From Silurus meridionalis (Eukaryota > Chordata > Actinopteri > Siluriformes > Siluridae): a DNA stretch of 64,000 nt. Each line of letters begins with the position of its first letter. Within the stretch, counting starts at the first letter, position 1. The DNA lies in NCBI RefSeq assembly GCF_014805685.1, contig NC_060892.1:22679900-22743899 (forward strand). The letters run 5' to 3'. Below are positions 32,590 through 43,539 of the stretch, piece after piece. Made by a program: the position numbers and the translations under genes. The notes under the pieces are model-generated. The model was not told the origin of the DNA, ran no database searches, and was given only the letters and a program-made list of their open reading frames with translations.

Positions 32590-35500
32590 TCAGGGTAGCT
32601 TCCGGCGGTCCTTCACGGCATTACGTTTCCTCTTCTTGCTCAAGAAATTCTCCAGCTTCCCGCTCTTTTTCAGCTCGTTGTACTTCTCTGCCAACTGCAG
32701 TTTCTTCTGATCAGCTGAGAAAATGGGAAAATGGGCAAGAATTGAGATGCAAACATTTCTGTCCATGTGCCTGAGATGGTCTGAGTATTTTAGAAACTAG
32801 TATTTTAGGATTAATAGGATTTTCATGAACAACACTTTCTACACAAAATGACACAAAAACACCCATTTCTGAACCTGGTGTGTTCTTCTGCTTTTGTAGT
32901 CAATTCAATTGAAATTATTTATATACACTTAACAATGAACATTGTCCCAAAGCAGCATTACAGAGATAAATTATAAATATAACTATATAAATTACTCCCT
33001 ATGAATTTATCCCTAATGAGTGAACCAGAGGTGACGGAAAAACTACCCGAGCTGGTTTGAGGAAAAAACCTTGAAAGAAAAAAAAAAAAGATTCAAAAGG
33101 GAACTTGTCCCCATTGAGTGACCCTTAATTACTGTTCCATCATCGCTGAGGTATAACTGTTCACTGATTGAGACTTGAGGGTAAATCTGTTCATAGTGAT
33201 TGCAGGGGGTATGGAAGTGTGTGAAGATCACTGTGTGCAGCTGGTGATGGTTCCACCTCAACAGTCTAAAGATCCATAAAGTTACTGAGCAACTCAAGAA
33301 CTTTTTATTTCCATGGAGGATGGATTTGGACTGAAATTAATATCAACAGTCTGCTACAATGGCTCAAGACCACAGGTTGCATGAACTGTTATGCATTTAA
33401 GCCCCCATCACTAAACAGTACACCTCAACAGGGATGGAACTGTAATAAATGGACATTCAGTGTCACTCGGGTTCCCTTTTGAGTCTGGTTCCTCTCAAGG
33501 GTTCTTCCTCATGCCATCTCAGGGTTTTGTTCCTTGCAAAAGTTGCCACTGGCTCGCTCATTAAGGATTAACTTACAATTATAAGGAACAAACGTATGGG
33601 CACTAAATAGAGGTCGACCGATTAATCTGCATGGATAGTGGATTGCTGGAACTTATCAGCTATCATCAAATCAATGACACCACTTGCTTTTTTAGACGCG
33701 AGATGGTGCAAGAAGGGCACTATATTATATTTATTCATTATATTTATTAATTAAGTAATTCACATTTGTTTCATTCAGGAACATTTTCATGATTCAATAC
33801 TTTTGTTTTGTTTTGTTGTAAAACTCAGTACTTTATGTTTTTGATGTTCGTTTTTTTTATATCCAGTATCTATTTTAAAAACTATTGGTTGATTAGTCTG
33901 TTATTAGGAAAGTATGATCCAACCTAGCTATCGGTAAAATTCCCCAATTCTTTTATACAATCACTGTAAAGCTGCTTTAAGACAGTGCCCACTGTTAAAA
34001 GTGCTTAACAAATAAGAATAAATTGAATGGAATGTGTGAAAATGATGCTCCCTGAACCACTCGGTCATAATTTGAGCCCAATGTATCCTATTCTATCCAC
34101 GGTCCGGTTTATTGTCTGACAATATTTTCACGGACCGGTCTTTAAGGTGTGGCAGATAAATACAACAAAATAAAATGATACGACCGCCATAAAAACTGGG
34201 ATTTTCTAAATCTAATAATAAACGTGAATCCACCGTGTTGTTTTTTGTTCATTTTGCTCGCTTGGGGGTTTGAATTTAGTGGTACTGTATTATGTGTTAG
34301 CGGCCGGAGCAGCCCCTTTAAGAAGGTAGCGGATGGAGGTAAGACATGTGACCGAGGGAAGCGACAGGAGTGAGTCATAGACAGATGTGATGGAGAGAAT
34401 CCGGTCATTTTCCAAAATAAAACATTGTTCATAATCAGATAATAAATAAAACAGAAATAATGTAAGTTATGTATTATTTCTGTGCTGCCTGGTACCAATT
34501 GACCCACAGACCGGTGCCAGTCCTCAGCTCGGGGGTTTGGGACCACTGCTGTAACTAAATCGAAATATGCAAATGTTAATAATCTTGGATTATGCCTGTA
34601 CTATCAGGGAAATAGAGGAAAACAGATGAAAAACCGGCCATTCAGTATATTCAGGTCATCAGCTAACCTCTTTTTTATAGGGGGCACCTTATGTTGCTGA
34701 AACTCCATCTGACCAACCTGAAGCAACCGCAGATTCAGCGAGCACTGAAGGAGAATTTACATTTACATGAACTTACATTTCTTGAGATAGAATGGTCTGT
34801 GGCCGCCTTCCACCAACGCTCTCTGCTTCCTCTTAAAGTGAAGCTCCTTCTCTCTCTGCTGCTCTTGTCGCTGATGGTTTCGCTTTTGGTTCTCCTGCAC
34901 ACATTTTGGACAAACCAGATGTTTAACAACCGAATGTAAAGTCAAGAGAAATACATTATTCTACTCAAGTAAAAGTAAAAAGTAATAGGGGTGGGGTTGC
35001 CATTTATGCCGAAATTCAGAATTCAACTTTCATTTCGACGGCATTTAGCTTTCAGAAGGGTCTGCATTACTGGCGTCTGTCTCCATCTTTCTTTCCTGCG
35101 AGTTAAGTGCGTTTATTCTGCGCCTATTAATCAATCGGTGCGGTTTCCAGGGTGTGATCATTTCAGAATCTGAATATTTTCCACTTTCATTATTTGTATT
35201 TATTCAATTACTATTGAATTTTTTTACTCAGTAGCAGATATGATTTAAAATATGGTTAAGTACAAAACTTTAAACAAAACTTAAGTAAAATTTAAACATT
35301 TTAAAAACTACAAGTACACAAAAAAACCTACTTAAATGCAGTAACTTGAGTAAAAAAAAGAGACATTCAGTGCTCGTTTATACTACAATAACGCTTAATA
35401 CTGTATTAAGTGTTAACTTGCCATTCTCTTCAGAAAAGACTTCAGTTCTTCTTTCTTCGCAGCCGATTTGACTTTCTTCAGCTTTTTCTTTACCATCTGA

Positions 35501-36519
35501 AAAACAAAGCGTTCAAGCAGGATAGCACATATAGCGATAAGCAAATATCTGCAAGACCCTCGTCATTTCAAGCAAACCTCGGCCTCTCCGTGTCGGATTT
35601 CATCGATGAATTTGTACGTCTGGCTGAACACTTCGGGTCTAAAGTCCCCAGAAAGATCATCAAAACGAGGATCCCTCAGACTCTACAAAAATACAAAAGC
35701 CATGAAATATAAATTGAGCCCATGTGAACGTACTGATGCGTAGGAAACTTACGGGTTTCTTATGGAATCCTTCTTTTCTCAGTAAAGAAACTGGTCTCTT
35801 GGATGAAATCTCTTGAGGTCTACAATAGAAATCATGTTATAAGGGGATGGAGGAGGAATTGGAGGAAGTGTTTGATGATGTTGATGTATAAGGAGCTCAG
35901 TACCTGTCCTTGGACGCTTGTTTTAAAGGTTGAAATTTCTGTTTTTTCTGTTTTGCGTTGCAAAGAAGTTTATTGCAGGCCTTCCTTCCAAATTTGCTTT
36001 GTAACTTCAAAATCTCTTCAAATGACATTGTAGACAGATCTGTTTAATAAAAAGACAAATAAATAAATTATTACCAATACAATGGTTTTCATAATCAGTG
36101 TGGCACCAGCGTGAAATCCCCTCACCTTGTTTAAACCCGGTCACGGTGTGTATGCTTGGGTCAGGGTCGTTTGGCTTTTCGTTATCCGAATCCTCTGACC
36201 CGGTCACGTCAGACGTCTCGGCTTGGCCGTGCTCCTTTTCAAAATCGTTTGCTTCCTCATCGCTTCCATCATCCTCGTCTGCTTGGTTCGATTCCTCACC
36301 ACTCGTTTCCTCCATGGCTTTCTCAGACATCTCGGATTTTTGCGCAAGGCCACTTTTATTGACCAAGGCAAAGTTTCTTTCCATCTCTAAAGCATCCTCA
36401 TCCTCCAGATCATCAGTAAATGATGCTTTGCCATGTGCTTGATTATTTCTTTTCGCTTGAACAGGACTTGCAAACTGAGGATTTTTTTTGAGAGACTTTT
36501 GTTTTTTCTTGGAGGCCAT
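32590..36519 (-). CDS. rrp36: ribosomal RNA processing protein 36 homolog
   Basis: Coding exons in transcript order: 36,126-36,519; 35,904-36,039; 35,753-35,819; 35,578-35,682; 35,422-35,496; 34,777-34,894; 32,590-32,714. The total is 1,020 nt, 339 residues plus stop. Family signatures: MSFEEILKLQSKFG (near residue 135), DPRFDDLSGDFRPEVFSQTY (exon 4), a Lys-rich helix, GGHRPFYLKK (exon 6), and KLENFLSKKRKRNAVKDRR at the C-terminus, all close to human RRP36. RRP36 acts in the nucleolus in early cleavage of the 18S part of pre-rRNA. The first 130 residues are Lys-rich, then strongly acidic (EEANDFEKEHG; SEDSDNEKPND), which makes it about 80 residues longer than the human protein. The donor of the intron after exon 35,422-35,496 reads ATG|GCAAGT, a GC-AG intron needed to keep frame. 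An acceptor lies 4 bases before the ATG, so a non-coding exon precedes it. Confidence 0.93.
32890..33125 (-). repeat. Rex1/Babar-like LINE 3'-UTR fragment
   Basis: CCCAAAGCAGCATTACAGAG, GAACCAGAGGTGACGG and ACCTTGAAAGAAA are the inverted 3'-tail blocks. It lies in rrp36 intron 6. Confidence 0.55.
33126..33600 (+). repeat. Rex1/Babar-like LINE 3'-UTR fragment
   Basis: Contains GGAGGATGGATTTGGACTG, AATGGACATTCAGTGTCAC, GAGTCTGGTTCCTCTCAAGG and AGTTGCCACTGGCTCGCTC in the order of the 30-kb element. A further tail piece (AAAGCTGCTTTAAGACAGTG) sits near 33,968. Confidence 0.6.
33605..33925 (+). repeat. MITE with GTCGACCGATTAATC terminus, copy 1
   Basis: Begins GAGGTCGACCGATTAATC and ends near ATCCAACCTAGCTATCGG. 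An inverted copy lies at 44,300-44,710. Confidence 0.5.
34090..34550 (-). mobile_element. hAT-type non-autonomous element
   Basis: Reads TTTAAGGTGTGGCAGATAAA at the left and GGGGGTTTGGGACCACTGCTG at the right. In hAT style the terminus is CAGTGGTCCCAAACC. The same element in the other orientation fills 63,605-64,000. It lies in rrp36 intron 6. The 134-codon frame across it is not a protein I recognise. Confidence 0.55.
34950..35375 (+). repeat. MITE (TACTCAAGTA terminal type) in rrp36 intron 5
   Basis: Left part CTACTCAAGTAAAAGTAAAAAG, right part GCAGTAACTTGAGTAAAAA: imperfect inverted ends typical of a widespread fish MITE. Confidence 0.5.
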
Positions 36520-36659
36520 CGTTCTGAAAAGAAAAAAATTGGCAATCAAAATCAGAGTATGAATAAAGAGCTGCTGGGATGTAGGACGATGTCCCTCTGG
36601 TGCTCTTCGGTTTGGAGATCCTACTAGAGTTTTACTGAAGAAATCCAAGGCTTTATTTA

Positions 36660-36990
36660 GAGTGCTGTGAAAAAGTATTTTGATTATTTGTCACACTTAA
36701 ATGATTTAGATCATCACATTTTTTATATTTTATATTACCTCATAATGCAAGACCGTACATCGCATTGTGAAGGATTCCCCTCAACTTTTGTCTCATCAAT
36801 CTACAGAATATTTGCTCAAAAGTCTTTGGGGAAAATCTACATGTTTCTTATTGTGGAATCATGAGCACTGACCTTACTGAACAACTGAGACCTGCAGTTC
36901 TTTAGATGTTGTTCTGGGTTATTTTATGAGCTCCTAAATGAGTCGTTATGGTTCTTTTGGGTTAATTTTGGTAGGCTGGACACTTCATGT
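36660..36990. mobile_element. Tc1-like non-autonomous element
   Basis: AGTGCTGTGAAAAAGTATTTTG at the left is a familiar fish Tc1-type terminus. GACCTGCAGTTCTTTAGATG and TTAATTTTGGTAGGCTGGAC belong to the same family's interior. It lies in the rrp36 5'-UTR intron. Confidence 0.55.
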
Positions 36991-37474
36991 CGCCCTTTCA
37001 GCCATATGCCATATATGAGAAGTGGGAAAAAAATGCCATTAAAAGATCTTTGTTTCTAATTAAACGTTTAACAAAACATCTTTGCTTCATTTTTAAGCCG
37101 ACTAAATGAGCCGTTTTACTAAAACAGAGAAAGAAAACAAATGAAATATACTACAAAATTACTAAGTTTTTTACTATGTTATAAATATGTAATGTTTTAC
37201 TCAGGATGTGTCAATCCGCAAACCAGAGCGGCCCGAAACCTTTTTCAAAAATCAAACTCGACTTAAATTAATGTTACGTTATACGAAAAGTTATATTAAA
37301 ATTAAAGATGCCATGTTTTCTCTTAATTGTGATTTAATAATATTGAAAACTAACTAACTAATGCAGATTCAAATATAAAGTTTTAGTTTCAAGAAATTTA
37401 CAGCACAATGATAAAAAATGTAAATAAACCATTCTATTGTAAAATAAGGATTTATGTTAAAATGTTAGTAATGA

Positions 37475-37620
37475 GTGATGTTCTGGGTTACTGATCAGAA
37501 GGTTAGAGGTTCACTAAGCAGGACCCCTGACCCTCTCTAAACATCTGGGAGAAAGAATTAAACTGTGCTGTAATGTATAATGTGACAAATAAAGGCTCTT
37601 CTCTTCTATCATTTAACATC
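37475..37620 (-). repeat. SINE-like fragment
   Basis: GGGTTACTGATCAGAAGGTTAG, GACCCTCTCTAAACATC and AATGTGACAAATAAAGGC are the inverse of the family at 45,985-46,130 and 59,855-60,000. It lies in the rrp36 5'-UTR intron. Confidence 0.5.
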
Positions 37621-37857
37621 TCTAGTTTAATTAATTGGAGTGGAACAATTTAGTTCATATCTTTAGAAAATTAAATATTAAATTTAAAAAATACACACAC
37701 GCACGCACGCGCGCACACACACACAGGCCAAGCTCAGTCCTCAACATGTCCTGTATAGACCATGATCACTTCTATACACACGATACCAGACCTTCATTAA
37801 TATGTCATATATGACAAATGTAAATAATCAGAGAAGGTTACAGACGAAAAAAACTTA

Positions 37858-38020
37858 CACTGTAATGTTGTCTATAATCAACAACACAAACAGAAAACCG
37901 GAACCATGCTTTTTTTAAGCGAGGTACAAACACTTCCGGGTAACGAAGCTCCGCACACGAACGGAAAGGAAGACGCTTATTAATATTCAAGAGAAGCGCT
38001 GCCTGATTGGTCAGGTTTGT
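37858..38020 (-). promoter_or_regulatory. rrp36 non-coding first exon and promoter
   Basis: On the minus strand a splice donor (CAGT|GTAAGT, donor at 37,857) ends a candidate 5'-UTR exon of about 80-100 bases. Upstream of it are an ETS-type site CCGGAAGT (37,932-37,939) and an inverted-orientation CCAAT box (GACCAATCAGG, around 38,005-38,012). This is a usual layout for a TATA-less housekeeping promoter of a ribosome-biogenesis gene. The start site is inferred. Confidence 0.6.
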
Positions 38021-38498
38021 GCGGCGCTTCCACCAGGGCAAACCCTCATCACCATGGCAACTGCTATCACCAGAAGCGATATTGGGGAGAAGCATGGCGG
38101 CTCCAGTGTTGTGTGTAATAATAAAATAATAATAAAAAAAATGTATTTCTTTCTTTTTTCCTTTCTTTCTTCTAATAAAAAAATAATTAATTAAATTATT
38201 TAAAAATTTCCCCAAAATTATTTATTATATTTTATTGAACCAATGTACTTGATATATTTTCCATATAAATATATACGTTTATGATATATATTTATATTAA
38301 AAAGTTATGTAATATAAAAAGTATGAGATTATAGGCCAATAAAACAAATAGTGGTCATAAATAACCCAGAAAAAAGAAATGGTTTCATTTTTATTTATTT
38401 ATTTATTTATTTTTACATTTTTTTCCAAAATATGATTTATATTTAATTAGTTGTTAATTATTAGACATTATCCCATTGTTCACTTCTACCTCACTGTA

Positions 38499-38499
<1 letters not shown>

Positions 38500-38545
<46 letters not shown>
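38500..38545. repeat. (AC)n microsatellite
   Basis: About 23 AC units directly before the 5' end of the RTE-like derivative. 38,100-38,500 is AT-rich with no gene seen. Confidence 0.95.
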
Positions 38546-38546
<1 letters not shown>

Positions 38547-38549
38547 TTA

Positions 38550-39432
38550 GTGTAGGAGAGTTGAGGTTAGAGTTGGTACTTTAAATGTTGGTACTATAAC
38601 TGGTAAAAAGGAGAGAGGTAGCTGATTTGATGGAGAGGAGAGGAGAAAGGTAGATATGTTGTGTGTTCAGGAGACCAAGTGGAATGGCAGTAAGGCCAGG
38701 AACACTGGAGGTGGGTTTAAACTGTTCTATCATGGTGTGGATGGAAAGAGAAATGGTGTAGGGGTGATACTGAAGGAAGAGTGCAGTAAGAGTGTAGTGG
38801 AGGTGAAGAGAGTTTCTGATAGGATGATGAACGTGAAGCTGGAAGTTGAAGGGGTGATGATAAATGTCATCAGTGTTTATGCTTCACAAGTGGGCTGTAA
38901 GATGGAGGAGAAGGAAACATTCTGGAGTGAGTTTGATGAAGTGGTGGAGAGTGAACAGTACCTACAAATGAAAAATTGGTGATTGGGACAGACTTTAATG
39001 GGCATGTAGATGAAGGGAACAGAGGTGATGAGGAGGTGATGAGTAGGTATGGCTTTAAGGAGAGGAATGTTGAAGGGCAGATGGTGGTAGATTTTGCTAA
39101 AAGGATGGAAATGGCAGTGGTGAATACTGGACGTTTTGGAGACAAGGTGAGGAAGGAGAGATTGAGATGGTTTGGACATGTGCAGAGGAGGTACATGGGG
39201 TATAACGGTAGAAGAATGCTGAGGATGAAGCTGCCTGAAAAGAGAAAAAGAGGAAGACCAAGTAGGAGATTTATGGATGTGGTGAGGGTGTAGTTGCACA
39301 CATGCAGGTAGTTGGTTTGAAAGAGGCAGATGTAGAGGAGATGGTGGTATGGAGACTGATGAGCCGATGTTGAGCCGCTGTATGGAGACTGATGAGCCGC
39401 TGTTTCTTTTGGGTGAAGCCAAAAGAAGAAGA
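38550..39432 (+). mobile_element. Internally deleted RTE-like LINE derivative
   Basis: Starts GTAGGAGAGTTGAGGTTAGAG and encodes ADMLCVQETKW-type endonuclease (here RRKVDMLCVQETKWNGSK, then GGGFKLFYHGVDGKRNGVGV). A second frame at 38,976-39,293 reads TDFNGHVDEGNRGDEEVMSR, AKRMEMAVVNT, then jumps to GRFGDKVRKERLRWFGHVQR and KRKRGRPSRRFMDVV, the C-terminal end of the polyprotein. The reverse transcriptase is missing. The 3' end is GGGTGAAGCCAAAAGAAGAAG, usual for this clade. 5' and 3' ends remain, so it may be a non-autonomous family member rather than a chance truncation. Confidence 0.75.
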
Positions 39433-39539
39433 AGACTACATAACTACCTCTATGATATTTAAGACATTTTGTAGATTAAATCATTTTGACATATATCTTG
39501 GAGTAAATCTGGGTTTGGGCAGATTTTTTTTCAATCGAT

Positions 39540-40315
39540 ACAATTAGTGTTTTACTTTTTTTTTTTTTTTGTCATTTTTACTATACACAGTGGTACACAG
39601 TACACAGTAAAAACGAAACAACGTTCCTCCGGACCCCTGGTGCTACACTAAACAACAACAGCATAGTGCTACAACACAAACATAAAGTGCATCAAGTGCA
39701 ACCTGGTGCAAACAGTGCAAACAAAAAACAGTACAGACAGACAACACAAGACAAGACAAAAGACAAAAAAACAAGTATAGCGCCGACTAGTAAACCTACT
39801 GTATACTTGATTATACAGTACTGTGTAAGGAGAAATGTAAAAACTATACCCAGGAGAGAATACAAACAGAACAGAACAGAACAATGTAGTGCAAAAAAAC
39901 AGCAGCAAGGAGGTGCAAAAACAGCATGTAAACATTATACTGAATACAAGGTGTGAGTATAAATAATAATAAATAGATAAATGGTGGTGGAGTGGATCGA
40001 GATGAGTGATGATTGTGTTAAGTCCAGGTTGTACAGTTCGGTAACACACATTTGAGTGAGTGTGTGTGTGTGAGTGAGTGAGTGTGTGTGCAAGTTCTGT
40101 TTCAGTTCTGTGTGTTGAGAAGCCTGATGGCTTGTGGAAAGAAACTGTTGCACAGTCTTGTTGTGACGGTCCGAATGCTTTGGAACCGTTTTCCTGATGG
40201 TAAGAGTGTGAAAAGTGTGTTAATTACTAATCTAATCTAATTTACTAATCTGTAGCTGGTGTGTAAAGGGTCTGGATGTTTGATTAAAATGTTCAGAACT
40301 TGAATTTAGAGATAG
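39540..40315 (-). repeat. L2-like LINE 3'-region fragment
   Basis: GTTGAGAAGCCTGATGGC (40,117), TGTGGAAAGAAACTGTTGC and GGAACCGTTTTCCTGATGG match the 3' part of the L2-like remnant at 6.9 kb. The stretch before it (ACACTAAACAACAAC through AACAAAAAACAGTACAG) is the usual A-rich UTR. Confidence 0.5.
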
Positions 40316-40404
40316 GTTTTTATGACTGTCCAACATGTAAATACAAATAGGATATAAAAAACATATACAAATTTAAATATATATATATTGTATAAAAGTC
40401 TTCT

Positions 40405-40455
40405 GCTTTCGGCTGCTCCCATTTGGTGTCTCCACAGCAGACCATCTATCTCCAA
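40405..40455 (-). repeat. Short RTE-type 3'-end fragment
   Basis: CTTTCGGCTGCTCCCATTTGG followed by GTCTCCACAGCAGACCATC is the inverse of an RTE 3' terminus. Confidence 0.45.
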
Positions 40456-40579
40456 TATAATGTATAAATATAAGTATTAAAAAGTATTATAAAGTATTAA
40501 ATATGTGTATAAAAATATATTATACTATACAATATATATACAAAAATAAAAAAGGATATGGATAGACAGTAGTTCAGAT

Positions 40580-40817
40580 TTAAAGTGCGCATGCGCGGTC
40601 TCTGTCAGGCCGAGAGCCGAGTCTCGTTCACGCGCAAGCGCAATAGCACGCCGAGAAGCTGCGCATGCGCATTATCGCGCCCGAGAGCGCGGCGTCTCTG
40701 AAGGGCTGCAGGGAGAAATCGTGTTTGTTTGTTTATCCATTTATTTGTTTGTTGTTGCTTTTAGTGTCAGGGAAATTCCGGTTCTTGTTGGGATCAGAGA
40801 GCGTGTCTTGGACTAAG
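40580..40817 (+). promoter_or_regulatory. fkbp8 CpG-rich promoter and non-coding first exon
   Basis: A CpG-dense island in AT-rich sequence holds two copies of the NRF1 palindrome, TGCGCATGCGCG at 40,586-40,597 and TGCGCATGCGCA at 40,660-40,671. The region ends at a strong splice donor, ACTAAG|GTGAGT (40,817|40,818). The next usable acceptor on this strand sits directly before the fkbp8 ATG at 44,879. I read it as the 5'-UTR exon; the start site is inferred. NRF1 control would suit a mitochondrial protein. Confidence 0.65.
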
Positions 40818-41102
40818 GTGAGTCATTGTGTTATTTTATTTATTGCAGGTTGTAAAAATGGCATTGAGTAAAAGTTCGCCATCTAGCTGGAGCGGTAAGC
40901 TAACTGCAAAGTTTGCAGAAAGTTCCAGAAAGATTCATGTTGATTCAACCTAAAGTTCATTTGTGTAGCAGCTGTGAGTGTGTTACAGGACACACACGAG
41001 GAGTTTATTGTACAAAAACTCAATAACTCCTGCACATGGCTGATTTGTGTGTATGGTTTGGGTTGTCAGAATGAAGCTAACGCTGTGAGGACACTGGGGT
41101 TT

Positions 41103-41104
<2 letters not shown>

Positions 41105-41152
<48 letters not shown>

Positions 41153-41266
41153 GTGTGTGTGTGTATGTATGTGTGTGTGTGTGTGTGTGTGAGTGAGTGA
41201 GTGAGTGAGTGAGTGAGTGAGTGAGTGAGTGAGTGAGGAGTGAGTGAGTGAGTGTGTGTGTGTGTG

Positions 41267-41360
<94 letters not shown>

Positions 41361-41387
41361 TGAGTGAGTGAGTGAGTGAGTGAGTGA

Positions 41388-41438
<51 letters not shown>
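41105..41438. repeat. Compound (TG)n/(TATG)n/(GAGT)n satellite
   Basis: About 330 bp of alternating TG runs, TATG runs, two GAGT blocks and TATATA interruptions in the fkbp8 5'-UTR intron. GATG/GGAT-type simple repeats continue to about 41,590. The 214-codon Thr/His frame on the minus strand is simply its translation. Confidence 0.95.
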
Positions 41439-41639
41439 CTGGCTGGCTGGATAGATAGATGGATATGTTGAATGGTTGGTTGATAGATGGATGGGAGGGA
41501 GGGATATGGATGGATAGCAGTTATGGATGAAAATGATGGACAGATGGATAAATGGATGGATGGGTGGATAGGTGGATAGATAGACTGGTAAATAGAGGAC
41601 TTTGTTTATCCTAAAAGAAAATTGCAATGTTACAGCAGG

Positions 41640-43530
41640 CAGGTCACAGCTAAAACAAGAATATAGACGAATATTAAGGCTAGTTTATTTTATATTCTAA
41701 CTGCAAATGTAAGTTTAATTAAATGGTTTTTCATACAAAATAGCAAAAGAAATTACACATGAAATATTTTTTTCCCCAAAAAGATATATTTTATTGAATC
41801 GTTTAAATCCCTGCTTTTTGTTTCCTTCAGTTTAATGAAACCAGATGAGAAAAGATATATATGTATTAAAAAAAATAAAACCAATAGATGAGCTTGCTCA
41901 CTGTAAACATCCCTCCATGTCTCTGCTTTTACATCTCACAATTCACACAAATCTCCGCAGCTGCACCACCTGCATACATCATCGCTAACAGTAGCATCAA
42001 TATTAATAGTTCCTTATGATGTTCCTGACCACAGAATACACAGGGATTTAGCCACAGGGTTTTCCTGGGGTTTGGAAATGAAGGCAAATTGTGTGTTTTT
42101 GTGCAAATTCTATGAAAAATAAAATACACAAGTATAAATGGTTCATGAAGAAGCTTAATAACAGTTTTGACTTGTTATTGACCCAGCTTTATTTGTTCTT
42201 GTAAGTGTATCTGCCACTATATCAAGTTCTTCTCCTTTGTCAGCCAGTGTGGAAAGAAAAAAACAGCTATTAAATCCACACAAATATATTTCTGCTTGTG
42301 CAGTTTGCTACAGTTGCGGTATGCGAGCTCTGACTAGCGCTCTCTCTAACCATCCAATCAAAGGACGGGAAAACGTCTACATTATTGTTCGCCTGCTAGA
42401 TGGCCCAGAGACTTCAATTTGAAATCTGCCTCACTGTCATATATTTTAAGCTGTTTCGGCAGATTTCTTTGACCCTGGCAGCACGTGATGGCCGAAATAT
42501 AATTGGATTGAAACTCAAACAGAAATATTTACTACTGGAAGCTGCACAACCAAGAGAAAAGCCATGAAATAACGATTGCCAAGGAAAAAACATATTAAAA
42601 CATGAGTCTGTGATTCTGTGTTTGGTCAGTGTCAGTGTTTGTTCAGCAGAAAAGGATTTTGGCCCCTTGAGCTCTTAACCCTCTACCTCTTAGTTTATAT
42701 AAATCTCTTACAGTTACGGGGGTCTAGCAAATCTTGTAAATGTACAATTATTATTTTAATTATTATAAGACAGCAGAGAACGATGCACACCAACTCAGTG
42801 ACATTACCATTACCACATTAACATCTTTCATCTAAAGAAACTTCATCCCTCTGACTGCATGCTACATCAGTACACACTCCTGTTTATCCTCTGAAGTTCT
42901 TCAATATCCCTGTTAACAAAAAATAGAAATCCCTTTACGGGTGCTCATTTGGGTGTCAGTACGTTCTTAAAACTTAAACATCAACTGAATCACTTTTTTT
43001 TTAAGTTGGTTGTATTCACACATTTATTAATTTTCTTGTTTAGTATTCCCTCAGGTTGAGTTTAGGTTCATCTAAACTGCCTGCTTTGATTATCTAAAGA
43101 TGTTTCTAAAACTTGAGTAGAGTCCACTTGAGGCAAAATACAAGCTGACTGGACATTTACATAGAAACCCTCCAGTGCATGTCAGAGTAAAAACAAAGCC
43201 ATGAAATCCAACCTACAACTGTGTTGAGACGCTACTGGAGGAAGGGATACATTATTTTCTACAGCTTTGAAAGTTCCCATGAGCACAGTAGGATTATTAC
43301 ATCAGTGTGAAATTGAAGGATGGCTTTAGCAGAGTGGCTAGGCTAAACCCATTCTTGACAAAAAAAAAACATATGGGAATTTCCTGAAGGACTATATAAG
43401 ATGGAGAAAGTTAAAAAAAAGAGACAGAAAGAGCATGTAAATGTATAATGTAATGCAAATGTTCTTTAAAGCACAGTGAAGTTCTTAGCACATACCAGTG
43501 ATGTTAGGAAGCTGAGGTCCGAGCGCAGGG
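41640..43530. other. fkbp8 5'-UTR intron, no further gene seen
   Basis: Moderately AT-rich sequence in which I recognise no exon, RNA gene or named repeat. Confidence 0.4.
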
Positions 43531-43539
43531 TCAGTCATC

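Noticed and set aside
34142..34546. 134-codon minus-strand frame
   Set aside because: It falls wholly inside a non-autonomous hAT-type element whose other copy at 63.6 kb does not carry it.
38870..39422. Minus-strand frames of 143 and 181 codons
   Set aside because: Antisense shadow of the deleted RTE derivative; they show the same Pro/His/Ser-rich content as the shadow at 27.2-27.9 kb.
40983..41627. 214-codon minus-strand frame rich in Thr, His and Ser
   Set aside because: It is the translation of the TG/GAGT/TATG simple-repeat mosaic; no domain, and frame length follows repeat length.
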